Assembly: GCF_000518245.1 (NCBI RefSeq)
Contig: NZ_KI912403.1
Coordinates: 444,600-508,599, forward strand
Length of the DNA stretch: 64,000 bases
Source of the DNA: Brachyspira alvinipulli ATCC 51933
GTDB taxonomy: Bacteria > Spirochaetota > Brachyspiria > Brachyspirales > Brachyspiraceae
Direction of reading: 5' to 3'
Position numbers and translations under genes: made by a program. This document shows positions 54,647 through 63,297 of the stretch, piece after piece (position 1 is the first letter of the stretch; the number at the start of each line of letters is the position of its first letter). Under the pieces are notes generated by a model that made no database searches, had not been told where the DNA came from, and was given only the letters and a program-made list of their open reading frames with translations.

Positions 54647-55405
54647 TTACTTTGTACTAGGTCCGAATTTAAATCCTAACTGCAAACCTATATCAAAACT
54701 TGAATAAGAAACTTCATCAACTATTAATCTAGTACCAGTCATTACTGCATTATTAATAGTATATAAATTAGGTTCTACACCAAAATCATATCCTAAATAT
54801 AGACCTATATTAAATGCCAATTTTTCAGTAAAGAAAATAGAATAATCAAAAGTAAATTTCAAATATGGTATTATTGTAGATCTAAAATTTCTTTTCATAT
54901 AATCAGAATCCATCTTTGTATCAGTTGTAATAGAACCTGCTTTGTAATGTAAATTTCCAGATACAGGAATTTTAACACCTCCGCCAATACCTACAGCAAA
55001 ATTATAAAAATTAAATTTAGGAAGCAATCCTAGCTGTATACTGTCAAAGGAATATGTTTCAGATATATTTTTACTAAGTTTATTAATATAAGAATAAGTA
55101 TCATGGCTGTAACCTATTTCACCGAGAACACTCAATCCAAGATTACCTGTAAACTTAAACATATAACCAAGTTGTGCAGTTACTCCTATATCAAAACCTA
55201 TTCCGCTATTTCTTCCAACTACATTACGTATACCACCATTCAAAATTATATCCTGATTCTCACCATAATCAGTTAAATCATAATCATAAATACCAACACT
55301 CATTCCAATAGGAACATTTAATATAAATTCAAATCCTCCGTCAATAGCAAAAGATGTTGCACTTATAGCTACAAAGGCAAAAATATAAAGTATTATTTTT
55401 CTCAT
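54647..55405 (-). CDS. Outer-membrane beta-barrel family protein (intact paralogue)
   Basis: 252 residues with a signal peptide (about 1-20, ending SFAIDGG). It reads as a small barrel: alternating strands, GEIGYSHDTYSY, GIGGGVKIPVSGNLHYK, TFDYSIFFTEKLAFNIGLYL, and a C-terminal SFDIGLQLGFKFGP. The broken gene at 9886-10636 is its closest relative in the window, and those at 13153 and 14103 are more distant. The function is unknown; surface exposure is plausible. Its ATG is preceded by GGAG. The leader is exceptionally long (about 480 bases) and carries the conserved hairpin (55725-55758). Confidence 0.82.
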   Translation of the reverse strand: MRKIILYIFAFVAISATSFAIDGGFEFILNVPIGMSVGIYDYDLTDYGENQDIILNGGIRNVVGRNSGIGFDIGVTAQLGYMFKFTGNLGLSVLGEIGYSHDTYSYINKLSKNISETYSFDSIQLGLLPKFNFYNFAVGIGGGVKIPVSGNLHYKAGSITTDTKMDSDYMKRNFRSTIIPYLKFTFDYSIFFTEKLAFNIGLYLGYDFGVEPNLYTINNAVMTGTRLIVDEVSYSSFDIGLQLGFKFGPSTK

Positions 55406-55724
55406 AATATTTTCAACTCCAATATGATATTTTTTATATAATAATACTTTAACACTAAAAATATAATTAACAATAGTAAAATTATAATTATTGTAAAATA
55501 ATACTTAAAAAAACCAAAAAAATTTACAAAAAATGCAATAAAAATGAACCTTGTTCAATTTTAGCGTTAAAAAATAAATATTTCAGTTTTAAATTTAATA
55601 GAGTTTTCAAATTTAAATAATCCCAATTTACTAAAAGATTATAAACTAATTATGTATTTAATAATGTCTTTCATAATATTATTTTTTAATAAATTGCATG
55701 TTAAGTAGTAATTAAAATTAAAGC

Positions 55725-55758
55725 GTGCTGCAAATATAAAAAACAATACCCGCAGCAC
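55725..55758 (-). ncRNA. Leader hairpin, second copy
   Basis: In the minus-strand transcript GTGCTGCGGGTAT pairs with ATATTTGCAGCAC: 13 pairs, three of them G-U. On the plus strand the same positions would be A-C mismatches, so the structure favours RNA made from the minus strand. It lies about 128 bases after the predicted start site. Confidence 0.6.
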
Positions 55759-55892
55759 AAAAAGAAACACTGATTTTATCAAAAGACATAGTAAGGTTCT
55801 ATATTTAATTAATAATATAGATATAGAAAAATTATAGACTGATAAATAATTAACAGCATAACTCCTATACTATTATAACTATAATTATGATT

Positions 55893-55920
55893 ACTATATA
55901 ATAAATTTTAAAAATGTCAA
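55893..55920 (-). promoter_or_regulatory. Promoter of the 55405 outer-membrane gene
   Basis: Minus strand TTGACA (55915-55920), 16-base spacer, TATAGT (55893-55898). Confidence 0.6.
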
Positions 55921-56017
55921 TAAAATATATTATAAAAAATAAATTTATATAATTATATTTGTACTTATTTATATAGATTAATTAAATTATGTAAAAAATA
56001 TATTATAAATATGATAC

Positions 56018-56045
56018 TTGACAATTTATTATTTTATAGTATAAA
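56018..56045 (+). promoter_or_regulatory. Promoter of the 56093 methyltransferase gene
   Basis: TTGACA (56018-56023), 16-base spacer, TATAAA (56040-56045). AAAGGAAG precedes the ATG. Confidence 0.65.
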
Positions 56046-56092
56046 GATTTCCATAATACAAAATCCATATAATATGTCCTAAAGGAAGCTGA

Positions 56093-56926
56093 ATGAAAAA
56101 AGGTAAAAAATCAGAAATAAAAAAACTGAGAGTCAAAACACATAAAAACCTTTTATTAGTTAAAGGAAACACTGAAGAAGATAACAAAAAATTAGAAATA
56201 ATAAGAGATATATTAATAAATGATGAAAATAAAGATAAAGCAGATTTACATAATTATTTTTTAGAAAATAAAGGAGAAGCTATTTTTAAACATCTGCCAT
56301 TCTTTGATATATATGAAAGGCATTTTTCTAAATATAGAGGAAAAGATATTAATATGATGGAAATTGGTGTAGGAAGCGGCGGTGCTGTAAAGATGTGGCG
56401 AGAATATTTTAGAAACAACAACAGCAAAGCTAATGTCAATATATATGCTATAGATAAGAATCCTAAATGTAAGCAATTTGAACAAGATAATATAAAAATA
56501 TTTATAGGCTCTCAAGATGACAGAGATTTTTTAAAAGAAGTAAAAAACCAAATTCCAAAATTAGATATATTAATAGATGACGGCGGACATAGAATGAATC
56601 AGCAGATAATTACATTTGAAGAGATGTATGAGCATATAAAAGATGACGGTATTTATTTATGCGAAGATGTTTATACTTCATATTGGCCTAATTTCGGAGG
56701 AGGATATAAAAATCCTAATTCATATATAGAATACACAAAAAATTTAATAGATTATCTTAATGCATATTGGTCTACAGTAGAAGATGATCTGTATCCTAAT
56801 AGTTTTACTGACAGCACCTACTCTATTCACTATTATGACGGAATTGTAGTTATAGAAAAAAGAAAAAGAGATACAAGGTACAATGATATATGTCAGCAGG
56901 CTATTATAGGTAAAACTAAAGAATAA
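56093..56926 (+). CDS. Class I SAM-dependent methyltransferase
   Basis: 277 residues. The Rossmann motif I is MMEIGVGSGGAVKMW near 100, with the ribose-binding acid in YAIDKNP, then LDILIDDGGHRMNQQIITFE and GIYLCEDVYTSYWPNFGGGY. The DDGGH segment occurs in the macrocin/mycinamicin O-methyltransferase and CmcI-type group, where the acidic residues hold a metal; these methylate sugars or similar hydroxyls. A role in surface glycans is possible but the substrate is open. The first 60 residues are lysine-rich. Single gene, converging with znuB. Confidence 0.85.
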   Translation: MKKGKKSEIKKLRVKTHKNLLLVKGNTEEDNKKLEIIRDILINDENKDKADLHNYFLENKGEAIFKHLPFFDIYERHFSKYRGKDINMMEIGVGSGGAVKMWREYFRNNNSKANVNIYAIDKNPKCKQFEQDNIKIFIGSQDDRDFLKEVKNQIPKLDILIDDGGHRMNQQIITFEEMYEHIKDDGIYLCEDVYTSYWPNFGGGYKNPNSYIEYTKNLIDYLNAYWSTVEDDLYPNSFTDSTYSIHYYDGIVVIEKRKRDTRYNDICQQAIIGKTKE

Positions 56927-56955
56927 AAATAATTCTTTTAACAAAGCAAATATAT

Positions 56956-57765
56956 TTACTTTTTAAAATGTAAGAATAAAGACTTAAATAATATTATTAT
57001 TACAAAAGCTATTATACTTATTAAAACTATAGTTGCACCTGGTTTAAGTCCTTCATAATAAGAAATAAATATTCCAAGTATAGTAAAAAATAAATTAAAC
57101 AACACAGCATATATAATAGTCTTTTTATAACTTCCTGCTATCTGCATAGAACAAGCAACAGGAACAACCATCATTGAAGATACAATTAAAGCACCTACAG
57201 CCCTTGCTGATATTGATACTGTAACAGCTGTAAGTATAGTAAAAATAAAGTTTATTCTATTGACAGGAACTCCAGAAAGTTTTGCAAGTCTTTCATTAAA
57301 TATGATATAAAAAATCTCTTTATATAAAAATATAAAAACAAGTATAGATATCAAACTTATAAGTATAACTAATCTAAGTTCAAAATCGCTTACAGCAACT
57401 ATGCTTCCAAATAAAAAACTATTAAAATTTGAATTATTTGACACAAAACCAGAAAGTATACCAGCTAAACCAATGGACAATGACATTATAATAGATATAG
57501 ACATCTCTCCATATTTAGCAATTTTTTTTCTTATAAACTCAATAGAAAGAGCAGCCAATATACAAAATATAATAGAAGCTAATATTGGATTTATATTAAA
57601 TACAAGACCGAATGTAACTCCTGCAAGAGAAGTATGCGATATAGCATCCCCTATCATAGAAAGCCTTTTTAATACAACGACAACTCCAATGCAAGGTATA
57701 ATTACAGCAAGCATAATACCTACTATAAAAGCCTTACGCATAAAATCATATTGAAATATTTCCAT
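56956..57765 (-). CDS. znuB: Zinc/manganese ABC transporter permease
   Basis: 269 residues with eight to nine membrane helices; the ABC-3 family marks are GDAISHTSLAGVTFGLVFN near 35-55 and GALIVSSMMVVPVACSMQIA near 190. It forms the metal channel in the cytoplasmic membrane with the ATPase and binding-protein genes upstream. The genes are ordered A, C, B with gaps of 5 and 9 bases, so they form one operon controlled by the palindrome at 59424-59465. Confidence 0.94.
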   Translation of the reverse strand: MEIFQYDFMRKAFIVGIMLAVIIPCIGVVVVLKRLSMIGDAISHTSLAGVTFGLVFNINPILASIIFCILAALSIEFIRKKIAKYGEMSISIIMSLSIGLAGILSGFVSNNSNFNSFLFGSIVAVSDFELRLVILISLISILVFIFLYKEIFYIIFNERLAKLSGVPVNRINFIFTILTAVTVSISARAVGALIVSSMMVVPVACSMQIAGSYKKTIIYAVLFNLFFTILGIFISYYEGLKPGATIVLISIIAFVIIILFKSLFLHFKK

Positions 57766-57774
57766 TTATAAATA

Positions 57775-58536
57775 TTACTCCATATTATTAAAAAAACAGC
57801 AAGAACAGACATCATTATTATGAGGATGTTTATGCTTATGAGAAAGTTCTATATCTATTTGTTTTTTGGCAAGCTCAACTAAAGTTCCATCTTCAAAACA
57901 AAATATTCTATTTGATATTTTTGATACTCTTTCCACATCATGCGTAACCATTACTATAGATACTTTTTCATTTTTATTTAAGTCCTGCAGTATATTATAT
58001 ATTAAATCTATAGTTTCCGCATCCACTCCGTTTGTAGGCTCATCAAGAACAAGTAAATTAGGATTAGATATTAAAGTTCTGGCTAAAAAAACTCTCTGTA
58101 TTTGTCCGCCGGAAAGTTTAGATATCATTCTGTCTTTATATTTATCCATACCCAAAAGCTGTAATACATTCATAACTTTATCTTTATGCTTCTTATTTGG
58201 AAATTTAAATAAACCAATATCAGCAAAATTATTCGACATTACTATTTCATAAACTGTAGCTGGAAAATTTGCAATTTTAGAATATGCATTCTGCTCTAAA
58301 TATCCTACCTTTCTCCAATCTTTAAATTTACTTATATCCTCTTCATATAGTTTTATACTTCCTCTATATTGATGAAGCTCTCCTAAAATAAGTTTTAATA
58401 TAGTACTTTTTCCAGCTCCGTTTGAACCTATTATGGATACAAAATCTCCGCTGTTAATATCAAAACTTACACATCTTAGTATATCAACTGATGTATATCC
58501 AAAATGCACATTTTTAAATTCTACAACTTTACTCAT
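57775..58536 (-). CDS. znuC: Zinc/manganese ABC transporter ATPase
   Basis: 253 residues. Walker A GSNGAGKST, signature LSGGQIQR, Walker B LLVLDEPTNGVD and the switch His in VTHDVERV are all present. The C-terminus is unusual: a His-rich run HKHKHPH is followed by VCSCC, a tail that could bind zinc or sense metal inside the cell. ZnuC-type proteins often carry such His tails. It drives metal import with ZnuB. Confidence 0.94.
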   Translation of the reverse strand: MSKVVEFKNVHFGYTSVDILRCVSFDINSGDFVSIIGSNGAGKSTILKLILGELHQYRGSIKLYEEDISKFKDWRKVGYLEQNAYSKIANFPATVYEIVMSNNFADIGLFKFPNKKHKDKVMNVLQLLGMDKYKDRMISKLSGGQIQRVFLARTLISNPNLLVLDEPTNGVDAETIDLIYNILQDLNKNEKVSIVMVTHDVERVSKISNRIFCFEDGTLVELAKKQIDIELSHKHKHPHNNDVCSCCFFNNME

Positions 58537-58541
58537 ATATT

Positions 58542-59408
58542 TTAATTAAGTCCATTAGTTAAAGATAAAAAGTTTTTTTCCATTATAGAAAAATAATCCT
58601 CTCCCGCATTAATATATTCTTCACTTAAAGACTCTATAGGATTTAATGTATATATTTTAGCTCCTGACTCTTTAGCTATAGAATCTACTAATCTGGAACT
58701 TGAAAAATCTTCATAGAATATAGCTTTTATATTATTATTTTTTATGAAAGATATTGTTTCAGACATGGCTTTAGGATCTGCCTCATCTCTTGCAATGGCA
58801 ACCTGATTTAAAGAATATTCTTTGCAAAAATGACCGAATGCAGGATGAGTTACAACCAAATTAGTATTTTTAACATTGGATAAATAATTTCTAAAAGTAT
58901 TATCCAATTCATCTAAACGTATTGCATATATATTGTAATTAGAATTATAATAATCAGCATTGGCAGAATCTGCTTCTATAAAGGCATTTTTTATATTTTC
59001 CATTTGTTTTTTTGCTTTAATTGGAGAAAGCCAAAAATGAGGGTCAGATTCTTCATTAATAATTCCAGAAGAAGCTTCAACATATTTGATATCTTTTATA
59101 CTATTTTTAACAGTATCAACCCAATGCTCCATACCTCCGCCATTATATATAAAAAGATTAGCCTTAGTTAAATTCGCCATATCTTTAGAAGTTATTTCAA
59201 AATCATGAGGCTCTGCACCAGCAGAAGTCATATTATAAATATCTGCTTTTTCTCCGCCTATCTTTTTAGCAAAATCATAAATAGGATATATACTTGCATA
59301 TACTTGAATTTTATTATCTGCTTTATTAGCTATATTATTATTTGTAGTATTACTATTACAACTAATAATTAAAAATGCACTAATTATGATTGTTAGAATT
59401 TTTTTCAT
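58542..59408 (-). CDS. znuA: Zinc/manganese ABC transporter binding lipoprotein
   Basis: 288 residues with lipobox LIISC (Cys17). The metal ligands of cluster A-I binding proteins are visible: His68 in EPHDFE, His124 in DPHFWLSP, a His in THPAFGHF and an acidic residue in FYEDFSSS. The His-rich loop usual in ZnuA is absent, so zinc and manganese cannot be told apart from this protein alone. The His-rich tail of the ATPase and the Fur-type operator favour zinc. AAGGA stands before the ATG. First gene of the operon. Confidence 0.93.
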   Translation of the reverse strand: MKKILTIIISAFLIISCNSNTTNNNIANKADNKIQVYASIYPIYDFAKKIGGEKADIYNMTSAGAEPHDFEITSKDMANLTKANLFIYNGGGMEHWVDTVKNSIKDIKYVEASSGIINEESDPHFWLSPIKAKKQMENIKNAFIEADSANADYYNSNYNIYAIRLDELDNTFRNYLSNVKNTNLVVTHPAFGHFCKEYSLNQVAIARDEADPKAMSETISFIKNNNIKAIFYEDFSSSRLVDSIAKESGAKIYTLNPIESLSEEYINAGEDYFSIMEKNFLSLTNGLN

Positions 59409-59423
59409 ATTGTATAAAATCCT

Positions 59424-59465
59424 TTATTAAAGTATTATAATTTTAATATTATAATACTTTAATAA
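59424..59465 (-). promoter_or_regulatory. Fur/Zur-type operator of znuACB
   Basis: A 42-base perfect palindrome: arms TTATTAAAGTATTATAAT and its complement, spacer of 6. It contains two TATTATAAT boxes, close to known Zur sites, and covers the -10 box and start site. Confidence 0.75.
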
Positions 59466-59476
59466 TCAAATTTCAA
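59448..59476 (-). promoter_or_regulatory. Promoter of znuACB
   Basis: Minus strand TTGAAA (59471-59476), 17-base spacer, TATAAT (59448-59453) within the operator. Confidence 0.7.
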
Positions 59477-59579
59477 TCTGTTTTATTATACTAACATTTT
59501 AATAATATATGAAAATACATTATTAAATATAAGAACTTTTTACCGAAAATATTAATAGTATTATATTATTAGGATAATT

Positions 59580-59975
59580 ATGAAATATATTGTAGGATTT
59601 TTAGCTGCTGCGGTATTCATAGTTTCATGTGCTACAGCACCAATAGCTCAATCACATGAAAATAATCTTCATGGCAAGAAATACAAACTTGTAAGCATGT
59701 ACCCAGAGATGAATATTACTATAGAATTCACATCAGATACAATTTCTGGATTTTCTGCTGTAAATAATTATTCATCTTCATATATGATTGACGGAGATAT
59801 TTTCAATGTACTGTCTATAGTAACAACAAGAAAGTTAGGCTCTGACGAAGAAAATAGTGCTGAAAAAAAATACCTTGAAATGCTTAAATCAGCCACTTCA
59901 TATAAGATTAGCGGTAAAAATCTAATAATATATACATTGTTATCAAGTGAAAATTTAATTTTTGAAGAGATTTAG
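59580..59975 (+). CDS. META-domain lipoprotein 1
   Basis: 131 residues with lipobox FIVSC. The META/HslJ-like domain is seen in HGKKYKLVSMYPEMNITIEF, GFSAVNNYSSSY and YLEMLKSATSYKISGKNLII. It is short for the family. These domains have no proven enzymatic role and often sit in stress-related secreted proteins. The next gene, nine bases on, is a paralogue, and the permease and ATPase genes follow in the same operon. TTAGGA precedes the ATG. Confidence 0.82.
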   Translation: MKYIVGFLAAAVFIVSCATAPIAQSHENNLHGKKYKLVSMYPEMNITIEFTSDTISGFSAVNNYSSSYMIDGDIFNVLSIVTTRKLGSDEENSAEKKYLEMLKSATSYKISGKNLIIYTLLSSENLIFEEI

Positions 59976-59984
59976 AGTATTGTA

Positions 59985-60395
59985 ATGATAAGAAAAGTTA
60001 TAGCATCAGCATTATTTATTATTATATTCCTTATAATTTCATGTACTTCAACCAGCAAATCAATAGCTATATCTACAAGTACGCTTAATGGAAAAACATT
60101 CCAGCTTACTAATATGTTTGAAGGAAGAGGCATAACAATATCCTTTTATAATGAAGAGTTTTATGGATACAGCGGATTCAATACGTATCTAGGCGAATAT
60201 GAAATGAGAAGAGGAAACATAATAATATTAAAAAATATGGCTGTAACAAAAATGGGTGGAACATCTGAAGCAGTTGAAATAGAAAAGCAATATATAGAAT
60301 TATTAAGCAAAGCCTCATCAATAGAACTTACAAGCAATACCCTAACAATAATAACATTAGATGATGAAAGACTAGAGTTTAAAAGAATAAAATAA
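59985..60395 (+). CDS. META-domain lipoprotein 2
   Basis: 136 residues with lipobox IISC, a tandem paralogue of the gene before it: LNGKTFQLTNMFEGRGITIS, GYSGFNTYLGEYEM and QYIELLSKASSIELTSNTLT. The pair presumably arose by duplication. No Shine-Dalgarno is obvious, so its translation may depend on coupling to the first gene. It ends 8 bases before the permease gene. Confidence 0.82.
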   Translation: MIRKVIASALFIIIFLIISCTSTSKSIAISTSTLNGKTFQLTNMFEGRGITISFYNEEFYGYSGFNTYLGEYEMRRGNIIILKNMAVTKMGGTSEAVEIEKQYIELLSKASSIELTSNTLTIITLDDERLEFKRIK

Positions 60396-60403
60396 TATAA
60401 AAA

Positions 60404-61132
60404 ATGAAAAATAAAAAAATCATATATTTTATAATAGGTATAATTATATTTATTGCATTATGGTCTTTTATTTCTATAAAAATTAATTCAGAAATAATAT
60501 TCCCAAATATACAAAGCATATTAAAAAAATTATTAGAAATAGTATCAGAAAAATCATTTTATAAAGATTTAATCTCCAGTATGGCAAGAGTATTAATAAC
60601 ATTTGCATTGTCATTTTTATTAGCATTAGTTTTTGGAATAATATCAGGCATATTCAAAAATATTAGATATATATTAATGCCTATAATAAATTTTATACGT
60701 ACAATACCAACTATACCATTAATATTAGTTGCTGTAATATGGTTTGATAATAATACAGTTCCTATATTTGTATCTATGCTTGTAATATTTCCAATAATGT
60801 ATGATTCGGTATGCAATGGAATAATCAATGTCGATAAAAATTTAATAGATATGTCTTTATCTTACAATGTATCTTTAAAAACTCAAATAATCAATCTATA
60901 TATACCATTTATAAAACCATACATATTAACTGGGATATCTCAATCTATGGGTATAACTTGGAAAAGCATATTAGCTGCAGAAATACTTGCAATTCCAACT
61001 CTAGGTATAGGAACAAAATTATATGAATCTCATTTATATTTAGATACTATTTCATTGTTTGCATATTGTCTTATAGCTGTTATATTTAATGGAATATTTG
61101 AAATTGTTATAAGGATTAACAATGACAGATAA
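60404..61132 (+). CDS. ABC transporter permease, SsuC/TauC-like
   Basis: 242 residues with six membrane helices. The BPD-transporter loop reads LSYNVSLKTQIINLYIPFIK and ends with GISQSMGITWKSILAAEILA, typical of nitrate/sulfonate/taurine-type permeases. It makes the membrane channel with the ATPase encoded next, whose start overlaps by 11 bases. No matching binding-protein gene is present; two META lipoproteins occupy the usual position. The substrate is unknown. Confidence 0.88.
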   Translation: MKNKKIIYFIIGIIIFIALWSFISIKINSEIIFPNIQSILKKLLEIVSEKSFYKDLISSMARVLITFALSFLLALVFGIISGIFKNIRYILMPIINFIRTIPTIPLILVAVIWFDNNTVPIFVSMLVIFPIMYDSVCNGIINVDKNLIDMSLSYNVSLKTQIINLYIPFIKPYILTGISQSMGITWKSILAAEILAIPTLGIGTKLYESHLYLDTISLFAYCLIAVIFNGIFEIVIRINNDR

Positions 61133-61808
61133 TAATATATTTAAATTAGAAAATATAAATCTATCATATAATGATTTAATAATATTTCAAAATTTCAGTA
61201 TAGAATTTCATTTAAATAAAATAAATATAATATTAGGTTCATCAGGATGCGGTAAAACTTCTCTTTTAAATATAATATCATCAAAAATAGACAAAAAAGA
61301 TCAGGCATTCGTATATCAGGAACCTAGATTATTAAATTTTTTCAATTCCTATAAAAATATAGAATACATTTTAAAAGATAAAATAAAAGATAAAAAAGAA
61401 AGAGAGAAAAAAATAATATCATCATTAGAGATAGTCGGACTTGAAAAAAATATATACTCGAAACCAGAAGAACTCAGCGGCGGAATGAAGCAAAGATTAT
61501 CATTGGCAAGAGCTTTAGCTTATGATTCAAGTTTTATACTAATGGATGAGCCACTTCAAGGACAAGATATAAAAAGAAAAAAAGAACTTCTTGATATAAT
61601 CAAGCAAATACAATTAAAAACAAATAAAACATTTTTTTATGTTACGCATGATGTATCAGAAGCTGTTATACTAGGAGATTATATATACATATTATCAAAC
61701 CAAAATAACAGCACTAAATTAATATTTAATACCCATATAGAAGAGAATGAGTTAAATAATAAATTGGAATTACAATCATCACTTACAAATATATTAATTA
61801 ATAATTAA
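61122..61808 (+). CDS. ABC transporter ATPase, SsuB/TauB-like
   Basis: 228 residues. Walker A GSSGCGKTS, Q-loop YQEPRLLNFF, signature LSGGMKQRLS, Walker B FILMDEPLQGQD and the switch His in VTHDVSEAV are present. It is slightly shorter than usual at the C-terminus. It starts inside the permease gene, so both are translated together. No binding protein is found next to it. Confidence 0.92.
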   Translation: MTDNNIFKLENINLSYNDLIIFQNFSIEFHLNKINIILGSSGCGKTSLLNIISSKIDKKDQAFVYQEPRLLNFFNSYKNIEYILKDKIKDKKEREKKIISSLEIVGLEKNIYSKPEELSGGMKQRLSLARALAYDSSFILMDEPLQGQDIKRKKELLDIIKQIQLKTNKTFFYVTHDVSEAVILGDYIYILSNQNNSTKLIFNTHIEENELNNKLELQSSLTNILINN

Positions 61809-61829
61809 ATATATTAAGCAATATTATTA

Positions 61830-63224
61830 CTATTTATTAATAAAAAATCTATTAATATAGTCTATAACAAATATAGCCAACACTATAAAAGGCAAAATAT
61901 AAGTTACATAAAATCTAGCCCATTTAGGAAACTTGATACCCTTTCCTATATCTGCTTCTTTAATAAAATTATCCCATCCCCAGCCGAATTCTCTTGTACA
62001 GAATATAAGTATAATTATACCTCCGATTGGAAGAAAATTATTACTTACTAAAAAATCAAGTCCGTCAGCTATTGTGCTGCCCTCTCCAAGAGGTTTTATA
62101 AATGATAGTATATTGAATCCTAAAGCTGTAGGCAAACTTAATATAAATATGCTTACAGCAACTATTATAGTAGTTTTTTTACGGGGCATTTTAGTTTCAG
62201 ACATAGTAAATGCAATAATATTTTCAAATACTGCTATTATAGTTGTTAATGCCGCCATTGATAAGAATAAAAAGAATAATGCTCCCCATAATCTTCCTAA
62301 AACCATAGAATTAAATATATTAGGTAAAGTCAAAAATACTAATCCTGCTCCTTCACCTGGATTAATCCCAAAAGAAAATGTTGTAGGAAATATAACAAGA
62401 CCTGATAAAAATGCTATTAAAGTATCAAGCCCCATAACCATTACAGATTCTCCCGTAAGAGAATATGTTTTATCTATATAGCTTCCAAATATGGTCATAG
62501 CTCCTATTCCAAGACTCAAAGTAAAGAATGACTGTCCTATAGCAGCATAGGCAACGGAGAAAAACCCTTTAATACCTCCGCTGAACATTTTATCCAAATC
62601 AGGAAGCAAATAAAATTTAAGACCTTCTTTGGCATTAGGCAATGTTACAGCTCTTATTATAAGAACAAAAAGAACTAATAAAAGAAGCGTCATCATAACT
62701 TTAGTAACCTTTTCAACTCCATTTTCAAGACCCATCATACATACAAATGTTGCTATTACAACAGTTATAGTCATCCATAATATTAAAGTAGAAGGAGAAG
62801 CTAAAACAGAATTAAAAAACTCCCCTACCTGCTGAGGATTAAGACCTTGAAGTTTTCCCATAGCCATAAAATAACAATATGATAAACACCATCCTGCTAT
62901 AGTAGTATAAAACATCATAAGAAGTACGCATCCAAATAATTGTATATATCCTACTATATGCCATTTATATCCTTTTTTCTGCAAAGCTCTATAAGAACCT
63001 GCTAAATCTCTTTTACCTGCTCTTCCTACAGAAAATTCCATTACAAGTATAGGAAGCCCCAATATTACAAGGGATATCAAATAAAGAAGCACAAAAAGAG
63101 CACCGCCGTACTTTCCTGTAATATAAGGAAATCTCCATACATTACCTAAGCCTATAGCACATCCTGCTGAAACTAATAAAAATCCTAATCTGCTTGAAAG
63201 TTTTTCTCTATCGTTATTATGCAT
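61830..63224 (-). CDS. Sodium-dependent transporter, SNF/NSS family
   Basis: 464 residues with about twelve membrane helices. The neurotransmitter:sodium symporter signature GCAIGLGNVWRFPYITGKYG near 20 is followed by the second sodium-site helix. SLGIGAMTIFGSYIDKTYSL and NPGEGAGLVFLTLP are also typical. It imports an amino acid or a related solute with sodium. The substrate cannot be read from these motifs; bacterial members such as TnaT, MhsT and LeuT take hydrophobic amino acids. Single gene converging with the ABC ATPase gene. Confidence 0.93.
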   Translation of the reverse strand: MHNNDREKLSSRLGFLLVSAGCAIGLGNVWRFPYITGKYGGALFVLLYLISLVILGLPILVMEFSVGRAGKRDLAGSYRALQKKGYKWHIVGYIQLFGCVLLMMFYTTIAGWCLSYCYFMAMGKLQGLNPQQVGEFFNSVLASPSTLILWMTITVVIATFVCMMGLENGVEKVTKVMMTLLLLVLFVLIIRAVTLPNAKEGLKFYLLPDLDKMFSGGIKGFFSVAYAAIGQSFFTLSLGIGAMTIFGSYIDKTYSLTGESVMVMGLDTLIAFLSGLVIFPTTFSFGINPGEGAGLVFLTLPNIFNSMVLGRLWGALFFLFLSMAALTTIIAVFENIIAFTMSETKMPRKKTTIIVAVSIFILSLPTALGFNILSFIKPLGEGSTIADGLDFLVSNNFLPIGGIIILIFCTREFGWGWDNFIKEADIGKGIKFPKWARFYVTYILPFIVLAIFVIDYINRFFINK

Positions 63225-63297
63225 ATCACATACCTATAATTTATTTTAAATAATAATTAATAATAATTAAAAAATATAAAAATAATATTTAGAATAT

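Larger units (their letters stand above)
55406..56092. other. Long intergenic region with leader RNA of the outer-membrane gene
   Basis: Left of 55920 it is the predicted leader of the minus-strand gene, with the hairpin at 55725-55758. A TGAAC-CTT-GTTCA dyad lies at 55545-55557. Right of it is the promoter of the plus-strand methyltransferase gene. No ORF with a credible start was found in either strand. Confidence 0.5.

Noticed and set aside
55545-55557. TGAAC-CTT-GTTCA as a LexA-type SOS box
   Set aside because: The spacing is 3 rather than 4, no DNA-repair gene follows and no promoter overlaps it.
61933-62481. 182-residue open frame on the plus strand
   Set aside because: Antisense to the SNF transporter, whose motifs are intact over the same region.
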